DNA of 64,000 bases from an uncultured Clostridia bacterium (GTDB lineage Bacteria > Bacillota > Clostridia > UBA1381): contig CANRKO010000013.1 of the NCBI GenBank assembly GCA_947631235.1, positions 1 through 64,000 on the forward strand, read 5' to 3'. Below are positions 8,606-15,377 of the stretch, one piece after another. Under the pieces are notes generated by a model, which was not told where the DNA came from, searched no databases, and worked only from the letters and a program-made list of their open reading frames with translations. Every line of letters starts with the position of its first letter. The first letter of the stretch is position 1. The translations under genes and the position numbers were made by a program.

Positions 8606-8629
8606 TAAAAAAAACCGCCGAAGCGGTCA
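8606..8629 (-). terminator. intrinsic terminator after large terminase
   Basis: On the minus strand ACCGC-TTCG-GCGGT is followed directly by eight T. It lies in the 50-base gap between the terminase stop and the portal start, so it may adjust the ratio of packaging to structural transcripts. Confidence 0.8.
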
Positions 8630-8630
8630 A

Positions 8631-10376
8631 TTATTCAAAAGCATCTCTGTTTAATTTATAAGCAACATAAGCATCCATCATAGCCGCCACGGGGTCGATC
8701 TTTTGCTCATATCGCTTCTTGAAGAGTTTTCTGTTTCCATTCGTATCCTCCAAAGTAATCGCGTTTCCCATAGCGAATGTCATAATCTCCTCATCGAACA
8801 AAAGCATTCGAGATTCGGAAAGCTTCTTTAATTCTCCCAAAGGAACGGACTCCGTCTTGGCGCCCTGTATAACCTTGGTAATTCCGAATGGACCGTTTTC
8901 TGTTTCCCACCGAGCCACAAAGTCTTTAGCATTATACGGATCGTATCCGAAGCAACGGACGTCATACTCCATTTCAATAATATAATCGTCCAAATCCTCG
9001 TATACCTGCATCATGTCAAGTACAGAACCTTCCTGAACAATAAGAGTTCCTTCTTTCTTGAATTCCTCATATTTCGCTCTCATTGCAGCCGGTAACTTGT
9101 GTTCGGTGAGCTCCGAAATATAAGCACGAGCCTTAATGCCAAATCTGCCGTCAGAAAGCGGGAATAAAAATACAAACGCGCAGAAGTCGTCTCCGCGCGA
9201 CAAGTCTGCTCCGAGCGCACAAGGCATCTGCCAATAATCGCGCTTCTTATGAGGAAGAGTTTCTTCGTAAGTAAAGAAATACGTATAACCCTCCATCGGT
9301 ATTCCGAAACGCTTTGCCAAAATATCATTACGCGCTGCCGGAGCGTTTTCCGCTTTCTCAACATCTCGCTGATATGTTTCGTAGCTCACAGTTTTTCCAA
9401 TATTAGGATTGGCTTTGATCCATAATTCGGGATTTGCCACCTCGTCTACGGAGTCAAGTTTATACCACCAGATGGAAACGTGCTTTGCCGGATAATCACC
9501 CTTGAGAATGCTTGCCAATTCCATTTTGATTGTGTCGCCCGCTCCATTACGAACAGTTCCCTCCGAGCTTGTAGCTATTATTATGTAATCGTCAACCTTG
9601 GAAGCGCCTTGCTCAATAGCTCCGATAACATCTTCTCGAATGTCGCAGGAAAGCCATTCGTCTACGGTTGCCACTTTAACCCTCAAGCCCTGAAGCTTAT
9701 CAATCGACATCGGACGAATTTCAATCAAGGAATTAGTCATAAAATTCTCAATGCCCTTTTTGGTAGATGCAAGTTTCATTCTGTTTGATCGAGAACCCGT
9801 AGTATTTTGCAATGAGCCCTCCGTTAAAAATTGGAATAGCGGTCCTCTCGCTCGAGTAATTGCAGTTTTTATAGGAGAAATAACCTCTTCCGCCAACTTC
9901 ATGGTCGGCGCTGTTGTTATCTGCTGTGTAGTCGAAGTGTCTACATTCTGTTCATATGACTGAACGCAAGAGGCATAAAGCGATTTTGCCGCACTTCTGC
10001 CGACAATTAAGAATTGCTTATTTATAAGCCGTTTCTTTATTCGCTTATACACATATCGTCCGCCTCTCCCGTTTTCATTGGGCTTATACACGCGTCTTTC
10101 TTCAAACTCGTACCAACCGAATATCTGCTCGCCCCATAGCTTGAAACTGTCAATCATCTTTAAATCGGAGCCATCGGTAAGTGTCAGTTCACTCTCGCAA
10201 TAGTCAATCCACCCTTCAACCGCCTTATCGTCATAGTAAACATCAGGGTCAGCTATAAGGTCATCGATACGGTTCATTTCCAAAGAAATTTCATTGCAAA
10301 CCGGGATTTCCCCGCGAATTACGGCATCTCGAAACATGCCGTAGTATTTTGGTACAGCAGTATTCGATAATGCCAT
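8631..10376 (-). CDS. terminase large subunit
   Basis: A 581-residue protein. The start is the ATG of MALSNTAVPKYYGMFRDAVI, which has GGAGGTTCAC in front; an ATG four codons upstream overlaps that ribosome site. The packaging ATPase is seen in LIVGRSAAKSLYASCVQSYE (Walker A-like, as in phage terminases) and VATVDEWLS (Walker B with the catalytic Glu). The nuclease domain begins at ALGADLSRGDDFCAFVFLF with its metal-binding Asp. It drives DNA into the prohead through the portal encoded next. Confidence 0.95.
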   Translation of the reverse strand: MALSNTAVPKYYGMFRDAVIRGEIPVCNEISLEMNRIDDLIADPDVYYDDKAVEGWIDYCESELTLTDGSDLKMIDSFKLWGEQIFGWYEFEERRVYKPNENGRGGRYVYKRIKKRLINKQFLIVGRSAAKSLYASCVQSYEQNVDTSTTQQITTAPTMKLAEEVISPIKTAITRARGPLFQFLTEGSLQNTTGSRSNRMKLASTKKGIENFMTNSLIEIRPMSIDKLQGLRVKVATVDEWLSCDIREDVIGAIEQGASKVDDYIIIATSSEGTVRNGAGDTIKMELASILKGDYPAKHVSIWWYKLDSVDEVANPELWIKANPNIGKTVSYETYQRDVEKAENAPAARNDILAKRFGIPMEGYTYFFTYEETLPHKKRDYWQMPCALGADLSRGDDFCAFVFLFPLSDGRFGIKARAYISELTEHKLPAAMRAKYEEFKKEGTLIVQEGSVLDMMQVYEDLDDYIIEMEYDVRCFGYDPYNAKDFVARWETENGPFGITKVIQGAKTESVPLGELKKLSESRMLLFDEEIMTFAMGNAITLEDTNGNRKLFKKRYEQKIDPVAAMMDAYVAYKLNRDAFE

Positions 10377-10393
10377 GTGAACCTCCATTCAGA

Positions 10394-10870
10394 TTATTTT
10401 GTTGTATTTTTTTCTTTTAAATATTCGTTCTCGAAATAATCAACAAATTCATTGTAACGTATGTCCGAGGTCTTATCAATGAAATCATACACATAGTCCT
10501 TTTTATCCTTATATCGAGCACGCACCGTTGGTTCCTTATCATTTCCAACATAATAATCAACCGATTTTTCTTTATAATTTTTTTCAAATCGACCACGTAA
10601 ATAATATTCGCCGCTGGTAACTGCCTCGGCAAATTCGCGATATAATGATTTATCTATTCGTGCCGCGGTTGCTCCTCTGGCTACCGGAAGCCCGGAACCT
10701 TTTTCAGCAAGTCTTTTATAAAGATAATCTACGTGTTTTTTTTCAGTTCTACTTATCTTTTTCTTCTCCGCAGCACTCTTATCAGATTCATGAAGCGGGT
10801 ACGGCGGACCATTTCGTTTACCCCACTTCATTCCGAGAATGCCGTGGTGGTATAGTTCATTATAGTTCAT
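10394..10870 (-). CDS. phage protein with N-terminal GILGMKWG tag (copy A)
   Basis: A 158-residue protein starting MNYNELYHHGILGMKWGKRN. The first 35 residues are almost identical to those of the protein at 12,650-13,198, and the first 17 also to the one at 10,878-11,381. The remainder is charged and has no recognised domain. The N-terminal HHGILGMKWG motif recurs in proteins of phage head modules, but its function is unknown to me. It directly precedes large terminase in the late operon. Confidence 0.7.
   Translation of the reverse strand: MNYNELYHHGILGMKWGKRNGPPYPLHESDKSAAEKKKISRTEKKHVDYLYKRLAEKGSGLPVARGATAARIDKSLYREFAEAVTSGEYYLRGRFEKNYKEKSVDYYVGNDKEPTVRARYKDKKDYVYDFIDKTSDIRYNEFVDYFENEYLKEKNTTK
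10767..10869. repeat. direct repeat of the tag-encoding DNA (partner 13,097-13,198)
   Basis: About 100 bases encoding the N-termini of copies A and C match at roughly nine positions in ten (for example cattccgagaatgccgtggt in both). They are in the same orientation, about 2.3 kb apart, and flank copy B and the plus-strand accessory gene. They suggest recent duplication or a site for recombination. Confidence 0.75.
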
Positions 10871-10877
10871 TGAAAAA

Positions 10878-11381
10878 TCACATCCTAACTTTTCTGATTA
10901 TTTGCTCAGCATATTGTCTACCATAATCGATAATTTTCCTGTCCAATCCGGTAACACGAAGAACACCATATGTGGCAGCGACTGCTGCGCCGGCTCTCGC
11001 TGCGTTACCGGTAGCGACATTGACTATACCACGAGCTGTTTTAGCTGTAGTTGCTTTAACATCCTCACGATGTCGTTTACTTCGCGCTTCCGCAGCTCGT
11101 TTAGCCATATCTTGTCCTGAAAGAGCCCTATCAAACTCGGATTTATAATATGGATCTTTCGATTTTTGCTCTACTTTAGCCTTAATAAGTTTTCTTCGAG
11201 TACCGGCGCCATCTCCATAGTACATTTTTGCTCTTGCGAACTCTGTCGCATCCTTTTGAGCCTCTTTTTGCAATCGACGTCTACCAAGCGGAGTTAATGT
11301 CCCGTCTTTGTTTTGGTAGCGTCTGACACCCCATTTCATTCCGAGAATGCCGTGATGATATAATTCATCATAATAATTCAT
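10878..11381 (-). CDS. phage protein with N-terminal GILGMKWG tag (copy B)
   Basis: A 167-residue protein beginning MNYYDELYHHGILGMKWGVR, then YQNKDGTLTPLGRRRL, the fullest form of this phage motif. The middle is Lys/Arg/Ala-rich and helical (RAAEARSKRHREDVKATTAK), followed by an Ala/Gly-rich hydrophobic stretch (ARAGAAVAATYGVLRV) that could be a membrane or oligomerisation helix. No enzymatic motif was seen. It is probably a minor virion or assembly component; this is inference. Confidence 0.65.
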   Translation of the reverse strand: MNYYDELYHHGILGMKWGVRRYQNKDGTLTPLGRRRLQKEAQKDATEFARAKMYYGDGAGTRRKLIKAKVEQKSKDPYYKSEFDRALSGQDMAKRAAEARSKRHREDVKATTAKTARGIVNVATGNAARAGAAVAATYGVLRVTGLDRKIIDYGRQYAEQIIRKVRM

Positions 11382-11405
11382 AATAACAATTCTTTCTGTT
11401 TACTA

Positions 11406-11434
11406 TTGCCAAAAATTATTCTATGTGCTATAAT
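11406..11434 (+). promoter_or_regulatory. sigma-A promoter of the plus-strand accessory gene
   Basis: TTGCCA at 11,406-11,411 and TATAAT at 11,429-11,434 are separated by exactly 17 bases. It reads opposite to the late operon and is followed by AAGGAG and the ATG at 11,472. Confidence 0.85.
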
Positions 11435-11471
11435 CTATGTATAAATCAACCTTAACCAAGGAGAAAAAGCC

Positions 11472-12653
11472 ATGAATACCGATAAAAACCAGATTATTGC
11501 CAATGCCCTGATGAATATAGAACCGATGCCGTTAGTCGAGAGCAAAAAACCAGATTTACAGCAATATGTGAAAATCCCGTTTGGTTCGCTTGCTTCTCTC
11601 GGAGCAATGTTCACTCCTTTTACAAAAACCGTACAGGAAGTCGTTACTTCCGGCGGTGGGAATTTGTACAGACCCGTTGATTATTTAGGGAATATCATAA
11701 CTCTGCCATTTGCAAGAAAAGACGGATCGGGCTATGCTCATTCTTATAAGGTTGGGGATTCGTTAAGGAATGCAAGTTTTGTACCGGTAGATTCTGTTTC
11801 CTCAAAAGCCACGTCCCTTGTATACAACCCAAGCACTCTCTTTATGGGCGCTGCTATGATAAGTATGCAAAAAGAAATATCAGACATCAAAGAAACTCAA
11901 CAGCGAATTATGGATTTTATACATGACGATAAGCTTGCGTCTTTAAAAAGCAAGTTGCTCTATCTCGGTACTGTCATCAATGACTACCAATACAATCTCG
12001 ACAACGATACATATAAAGCAACAGCCCACGTAAAGGTTCAGGATATATTGCAAAGCGCGAAGCACAACGTATTATTCTACACCGAGCAAATAAACAGACT
12101 TGCTGATAAAGACTCTTTTCTTATTGTTGATAAGTCCATAAAAAACATGCTCAATAAGATGATTTCCCAATTTTCCGAATACAGACTTGCTCTGTATTTA
12201 TACTGCTTTTCGTCATTCCTTAATGTTATGCTTCTTGAAAATTTCAACGAAGACTATCTAAACAGTGTAATAGATCGTCTTGAGGACTGCTCGTACCAAT
12301 ATCGCGAATTGTATACGAAATGCTACAATATCATTGAAGAACAGACCGGTAAATCGCTTGACACTCTCGCTGCCGATTTGGTTGCCAATGCTGCTAAAGG
12401 AATTGGTAACCTTATTGCGAAGCTGCCTTTAGCGAACCGTGTACAGCTCGATGAAAAACTCATAAAAGCGCATGATTCCATAGATGCTGCTAAATCCGCA
12501 AAAAATTCAAAAATTGCCGAAACCCTTATTGCAAGCCGTAACGGAGGAGTTCAAACATTCATAGACAATCTCAGACATATAAATCAAATGTATAATAATC
12601 CAACGCAGATTTTGTTTGACGATAAAAACATGTATATAAGACTAATAGATTAG
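11472..12653 (+). CDS. accessory (moron-like) protein, unknown function
   Basis: A 393-residue protein on the strand opposite to the surrounding late genes, with its own near-consensus promoter and AAGGAG. It starts MNTDKNQIIANALMNIEPMP. Residues about 30-110 are Gly/Ser/Phe-rich (FGSLASLGAMFTPFTKTVQE), and from about 130 the protein is predominantly helical (IKETQQRIMDFIHDDKLASL), ending in ANAAKGIGNLIAKLPL and a charged C-terminus. No signal peptide, clear membrane segment or enzyme motif was seen. The layout suits a gene expressed from the lysogen, such as superinfection exclusion or anti-phage defence, but this is inference. Its end overlaps the convergent copy C gene by four bases. Confidence 0.75.
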   Translation: MNTDKNQIIANALMNIEPMPLVESKKPDLQQYVKIPFGSLASLGAMFTPFTKTVQEVVTSGGGNLYRPVDYLGNIITLPFARKDGSGYAHSYKVGDSLRNASFVPVDSVSSKATSLVYNPSTLFMGAAMISMQKEISDIKETQQRIMDFIHDDKLASLKSKLLYLGTVINDYQYNLDNDTYKATAHVKVQDILQSAKHNVLFYTEQINRLADKDSFLIVDKSIKNMLNKMISQFSEYRLALYLYCFSSFLNVMLLENFNEDYLNSVIDRLEDCSYQYRELYTKCYNIIEEQTGKSLDTLAADLVANAAKGIGNLIAKLPLANRVQLDEKLIKAHDSIDAAKSAKNSKIAETLIASRNGGVQTFIDNLRHINQMYNNPTQILFDDKNMYIRLID

Positions 12654-13198
12654 TGCTTCAATTCTTTTATCGCCAACGCAATAGCAAGCGCCGAACTTCC
12701 GACAGCCAGCGCACTGCCTCCTATGTCGAGTATATCGGACAAATACTCACGCCCACGTGACACATTTGTCGTCTCCTTTGCGAATATATCATTGTAACGT
12801 CTTTCAAGATTATACCGGTTTATTCGATCTTGCAGTTCTTTATCGGTCATCTTGCTGAGGTCGAGTGTTTCGCGTTTCGTCGATTTGTTAATAGACTCCT
12901 GATTTATCCTTTTAGCTTGATTTATAAGATTTGAGGACGAGTCGACTATCTTTTTTGTTTTATCAAGTTTGGAGGGCTTATCCTGCGGTTTGGATAAATT
13001 TTTATACGACTTTTCGAGATTAAGCCTTTGAACTCTCTTTTTTAATTCATCATCAGACATATTATCCATGTCGGATTTTCTTTGCTGCTTTTTCTCCGCG
13101 GCACTCTTATCGGATTCATGAAGCGGATATGGCGGACCGTTTCGTTTACCCCACTTCATTCCGAGAATGCCGTGGTGGTATAATTCTTTGTAATCCAT
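12650..13198 (-). CDS. phage protein with N-terminal GILGMKWG tag (copy C)
   Basis: A 182-residue protein with MDYKELYHHGILGMKWGKRN followed by GPPYPLHESDKSAAEKK, near-identical to copy A. The middle carries two versions of a charged repeat (MSDDELKKRVQRLNLEKSYK and MTDKELQDRINRYNLERRYN). The C-terminus is hydrophobic (LDIGGSALAVGSSALAIALA), a possible membrane helix. GGAGGA precedes the ATG. It is likely a minor structural or virion-associated protein; function unknown. Confidence 0.7.
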   Translation of the reverse strand: MDYKELYHHGILGMKWGKRNGPPYPLHESDKSAAEKKQQRKSDMDNMSDDELKKRVQRLNLEKSYKNLSKPQDKPSKLDKTKKIVDSSSNLINQAKRINQESINKSTKRETLDLSKMTDKELQDRINRYNLERRYNDIFAKETTNVSRGREYLSDILDIGGSALAVGSSALAIALAIKELKH

Positions 13199-13216
13199 TT
13201 TGATTTTTCCTCCTAA

Positions 13217-13729
13217 TTAATATTTTCCCCCATCCAGAACGGCATTAGGATCTGTGACCGATGAAATTGTGCCGTCGCTGTCTACTTCTATGTTTTTGCC
13301 TATCTTAACGTGTCCGAGCTTCTCTTCCGTTGCGATAGTGGATTCATGTTCGTCAAGCGTATTACCGTTACTGTCATACTCGCCTTGTTTGGAAGGATCG
13401 ACTGCCACATTTATTCTCCACTCAAACTCGTTTATTGAACGCTGCAAAGCGTCTATCGCCGCCGCACTTGTCGGTGGGTCAAACATCAACCGTACTTTCT
13501 GATACACATACGACTTGATCATCTCTATCTGTAAGTTATCGGGAATGAAATCTTTCCATAGTGTATCCGCTCCGTTGATTACAAAGCCCGTCGGAGGTCC
13601 GACACCGAGCTGAGTCAGAACTGAGAACGCCGCATTGATGTGTATAATGATGTCGGTATCGAAGTGTTCATAATCTTTCGCTATGCCAAGCAGTTTCTTT
13701 ATTGAAGTCAGAATACTGTCCTCGCTCAT
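13217..13729 (-). CDS. phage gp6-like head-tail connector
   Basis: A 170-residue protein starting at MSEDSILTSIKKLLGIAKDY (AGAGGTGATTATT in front). The segment HINAAFSVLTQLGVGPPTGF and later IEMIKSYVYQKVRLMFDPPT are typical of gp6-like connector proteins, which bind beneath the portal. The C-terminal tail KLGHVKIGKNIEVDSDGTIS resembles repeats found on phage structural proteins. It lies upstream of terminase rather than after the capsid, which is unusual. An in-frame ATG 31 codons from the longest upstream start (MRSVYINCTI) also has a GGTGGTGAT site and could be used. Confidence 0.75.
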   Translation of the reverse strand: MSEDSILTSIKKLLGIAKDYEHFDTDIIIHINAAFSVLTQLGVGPPTGFVINGADTLWKDFIPDNLQIEMIKSYVYQKVRLMFDPPTSAAAIDALQRSINEFEWRINVAVDPSKQGEYDSNGNTLDEHESTIATEEKLGHVKIGKNIEVDSDGTISSVTDPNAVLDGGKY

Positions 13730-13841
13730 AATAATCACCTCTAGATTTTTATTGTTTAATATAGTACAATTTATATAGACGCTTCTCATATCACCACCCT
13801 GACCACATGATCGATTCATCACTGCGAAAAGAGGTGATAAT

Positions 13842-13967
13842 ATGAGAAAAGTGTCTATAAAGGCTTCAAAGTCTGTAAGTCAAACAGGTAATAAAAAGGT
13901 CATTACTGTCAATACTTCATGCGGTAACAAAAATATTACTTCCAAGGCTTCGATAAAGACTCATTAA
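13842..13967 (+). CDS. 41-aa plus-strand microprotein
   Basis: An ATG preceded by GAGGTGATAAT opens MRKVSIKASKSVSQTGNKKV, ending SKASIKTH; it is rich in Lys, Ser and Thr. It is divergent from the gp6-like gene and followed immediately by a strong terminator, so it looks like a complete small transcription unit. Its start region is an inverted near-copy of sequence upstream of the gp6-like gene (GGTGATATGAGAAGCGTCTA on the other strand). No known function. Confidence 0.5.
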   Translation: MRKVSIKASKSVSQTGNKKVITVNTSCGNKNITSKASIKTH

Positions 13968-13973
13968 GCCGAA

Positions 13974-14000
13974 AGAGGGGCGAGCAATCGTCTCTCTTTT
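13974..14000 (+). terminator. terminator of the 41-aa gene
   Basis: AGAGGGGCGA-GCAA-TCGTCTCTCT forms a ten-pair stem with two wobble pairs and ends in TTTTT on the plus strand. Confidence 0.75.
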
Positions 14001-14417
14001 TCAATGTTTCCACGGGCAGGTATCATTCCTGTGCCGTTCGACCGGAGCGGAATCCAACAGATTCTCATCTCCGTAATGTATAGCATTGTGCGTTCTATGT
14101 GTAACGCAAATTAAATATTCAGGATTTAGCAGGAAATCGCTTGACACCCGAAAGTCCTCAAGCATTATCGGATTCATATGATGAATTAGAATTTTGCCGT
14201 AAATATCATAACCGTCAACACCAAGGTCGCAGCCGTTATCACGAACTATTACTTTATCGCGGACAGATTTCCACTCGCGCGATTTATAAAACCGCTGGTT
14301 AATGTATCTGTCAAAACCGAAAGTGTCTTTCCCTACTTTACCGTTCAGGCATAAATATTGAAAACGCTCATCAAAAGTCTTAAGCTCTGATAGCTCGGAA
14401 TATGTTTTAATATTCAT
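14001..14417 (-). CDS. HNH endonuclease
   Basis: A 138-residue protein (start MNIKTYSELSELKTFDERFQ; an ATG at 14,438 is in frame but neither has a clear ribosome site). The HNH signature is visible: ILIHHMNPI, then NPEYLICVTHRTHNAIHYG. REWKSVRDKVIVRDNGCDL is typical of phage HNH proteins encoded beside terminase, where they help cleave DNA at cos with the terminase (as shown for HK97 gp74). It overlaps the small terminase gene end, implying translational coupling. Confidence 0.85.
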   Translation of the reverse strand: MNIKTYSELSELKTFDERFQYLCLNGKVGKDTFGFDRYINQRFYKSREWKSVRDKVIVRDNGCDLGVDGYDIYGKILIHHMNPIMLEDFRVSSDFLLNPEYLICVTHRTHNAIHYGDENLLDSAPVERHRNDTCPWKH

Positions 14418-14748
14418 CGTATTCTTCGTCCTCATCATTCTGTCCGCTGTAACGTTTCATAGCATTCATGGCATTTATGTACAGCTCCTCCAATCTCTTG
14501 TCCGACTGTAGGGACTCTATCTTAGCCTCTGCAAGCCGATTTTGCATCTTCAAAGTTTCCTTTTCTATCTCGGCCTTGGTCGAACCGAGTTTCAAAAAAT
14601 GAGTTATCAGCTGTGACGACGCTGTTCCGTCTCTGAGTTTCTTCTCGGCTAAATCCATTGCCAAAGAAATCATCTGATTTTCATGTGCCTCCGGAGTCAG
14701 AGCGGGGCGCATTTTTCTTGATGATTCCGATGTTCTTGGTCTCCCCAT
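14407..14748 (-). CDS. probable terminase small subunit
   Basis: A 113-residue protein starting MGRPRTSESSRKMRPALTPE (AAAGGAGACAG in front). A basic N-terminus is followed by long helices (SSQLITHFLKLGSTKAEIEK and LQSDKRLEELYINAMNAMKR) and an acidic C-terminus (DEDEEYDEY). The layout suits a DNA-binding packaging subunit, and it sits beside the HNH gene and a candidate cos region. No diagnostic motif is visible, so the call rests mainly on context. Confidence 0.5.
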   Translation of the reverse strand: MGRPRTSESSRKMRPALTPEAHENQMISLAMDLAEKKLRDGTASSQLITHFLKLGSTKAEIEKETLKMQNRLAEAKIESLQSDKRLEELYINAMNAMKRYSGQNDEDEEYDEY

Positions 14749-14820
14749 ACTTTCTGTCTCCTTTCTTTTAAAATATACATGATTTTGGTATAGTTCGACA
14801 AACTTCAACAGCACTTAAGT

Positions 14821-14927
14821 AGGCTCATAAAACACATTTATGATATACCGAAAGGAGATTTTTCGAAAAGCAATGCGGATAATGAAGCTTTTTTAACGTA
14901 AAAAATATACCATGGTTTTATGAGCCT
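14821..14927. repeat. 13-bp perfect inverted repeat upstream of small terminase
   Basis: AGGCTCATAAAAC at 14,821-14,833 and its exact complement GTTTTATGAGCCT at 14,915-14,927 enclose 81 bases. It could be a protein-binding site or packaging element. Confidence 0.8.
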
Positions 14928-15027
14928 GCCTAAATGCTGCCTGCTGTTGAACACTATCCCTAAAATCTGAAAAACGAATTTCAAAAATCTTCCCCCGGGG
15001 AATTTTTTAGGACCGGCGCGATGCAGG

Positions 15028-15056
15028 GAGGGGGTGGATTTTTGAAACACCCCCTC
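15028..15056. repeat. 9-bp perfect inverted repeat (hairpin)
   Basis: GAGGGGGTG and CACCCCCTC flank an 11-base loop (GATTTTTGAAA). No T-run follows on either strand, so it is not an ordinary terminator. It is part of the candidate packaging region. Confidence 0.8.
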
Positions 15057-15106
15057 TATGTCTTTTCGACCCTACATCTTTATAAAAGGTGTCGGTATGG
15101 CAGATT

Positions 15107-15361
15107 TTAAACTTTTTCAACCGATTTTCGCCTTATTTTTTTATAAATATTCATGAAATCATATTTAATAATCTCATCAATAGCGCGTTCAATCTCTTGT
15201 TTGTTCTCATCATCTGTGAATTGGTCAGAAGTTCTTGCCACCCGTGCCAGATATGAGCACGAATTGTACCCTTTTTGCACATCAAACAAGAACCATTGAT
15301 TAAAGTTTTTGAACGGATTGTACGGATTATCTGTTGTTGTCAGTGCACAATCTGAAACCAT
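15107..15361 (-). CDS. conserved phage protein, unknown function
   Basis: An 84-residue protein starting MVSDCALTTTDNPYNPFKNF, with WFLFDVQKGYNSCSYLAR and an acidic helix (DENKQEIERAIDEIIKYD). AAAGGAGTGATT precedes the start. It directly follows the RNA-polymerase-like gene. I recognise the general pattern from Clostridia phages but no function. Confidence 0.6.
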   Translation of the reverse strand: MVSDCALTTTDNPYNPFKNFNQWFLFDVQKGYNSCSYLARVARTSDQFTDDENKQEIERAIDEIIKYDFMNIYKKIRRKSVEKV

Positions 15362-15377
15362 GAGTCAATCACTCCTT

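Larger units (their letters stand above)
14749..15106. other. 358-bp non-coding region, candidate packaging (cos/pac) site
   Basis: No convincing gene lies here. It holds a 13-bp inverted repeat next to the small terminase start, a G/C-rich patch CCCCCGGGG at 14,992-15,000, and a perfect 9-bp inverted repeat GAGGGGGTG/CACCCCCTC at 15,028-15,056. Its position beside the HNH and small terminase genes is where many phages carry cos. Function is inferred from location and structure. Confidence 0.4.

Noticed and set aside
10767-13198. Possible CRISPR-like array from repeated tag DNA
   Set aside because: Only two long near-copies within coding sequence; no short regularly spaced repeats. No CRISPR array was seen anywhere in the window.
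14838-15050. 70-codon minus-strand ORF in the packaging region
   Set aside because: No ribosome site, odd composition (MFQKSTPSLHRAGPKKFPGG), and it crosses the perfect hairpin, so non-coding use is more likely.
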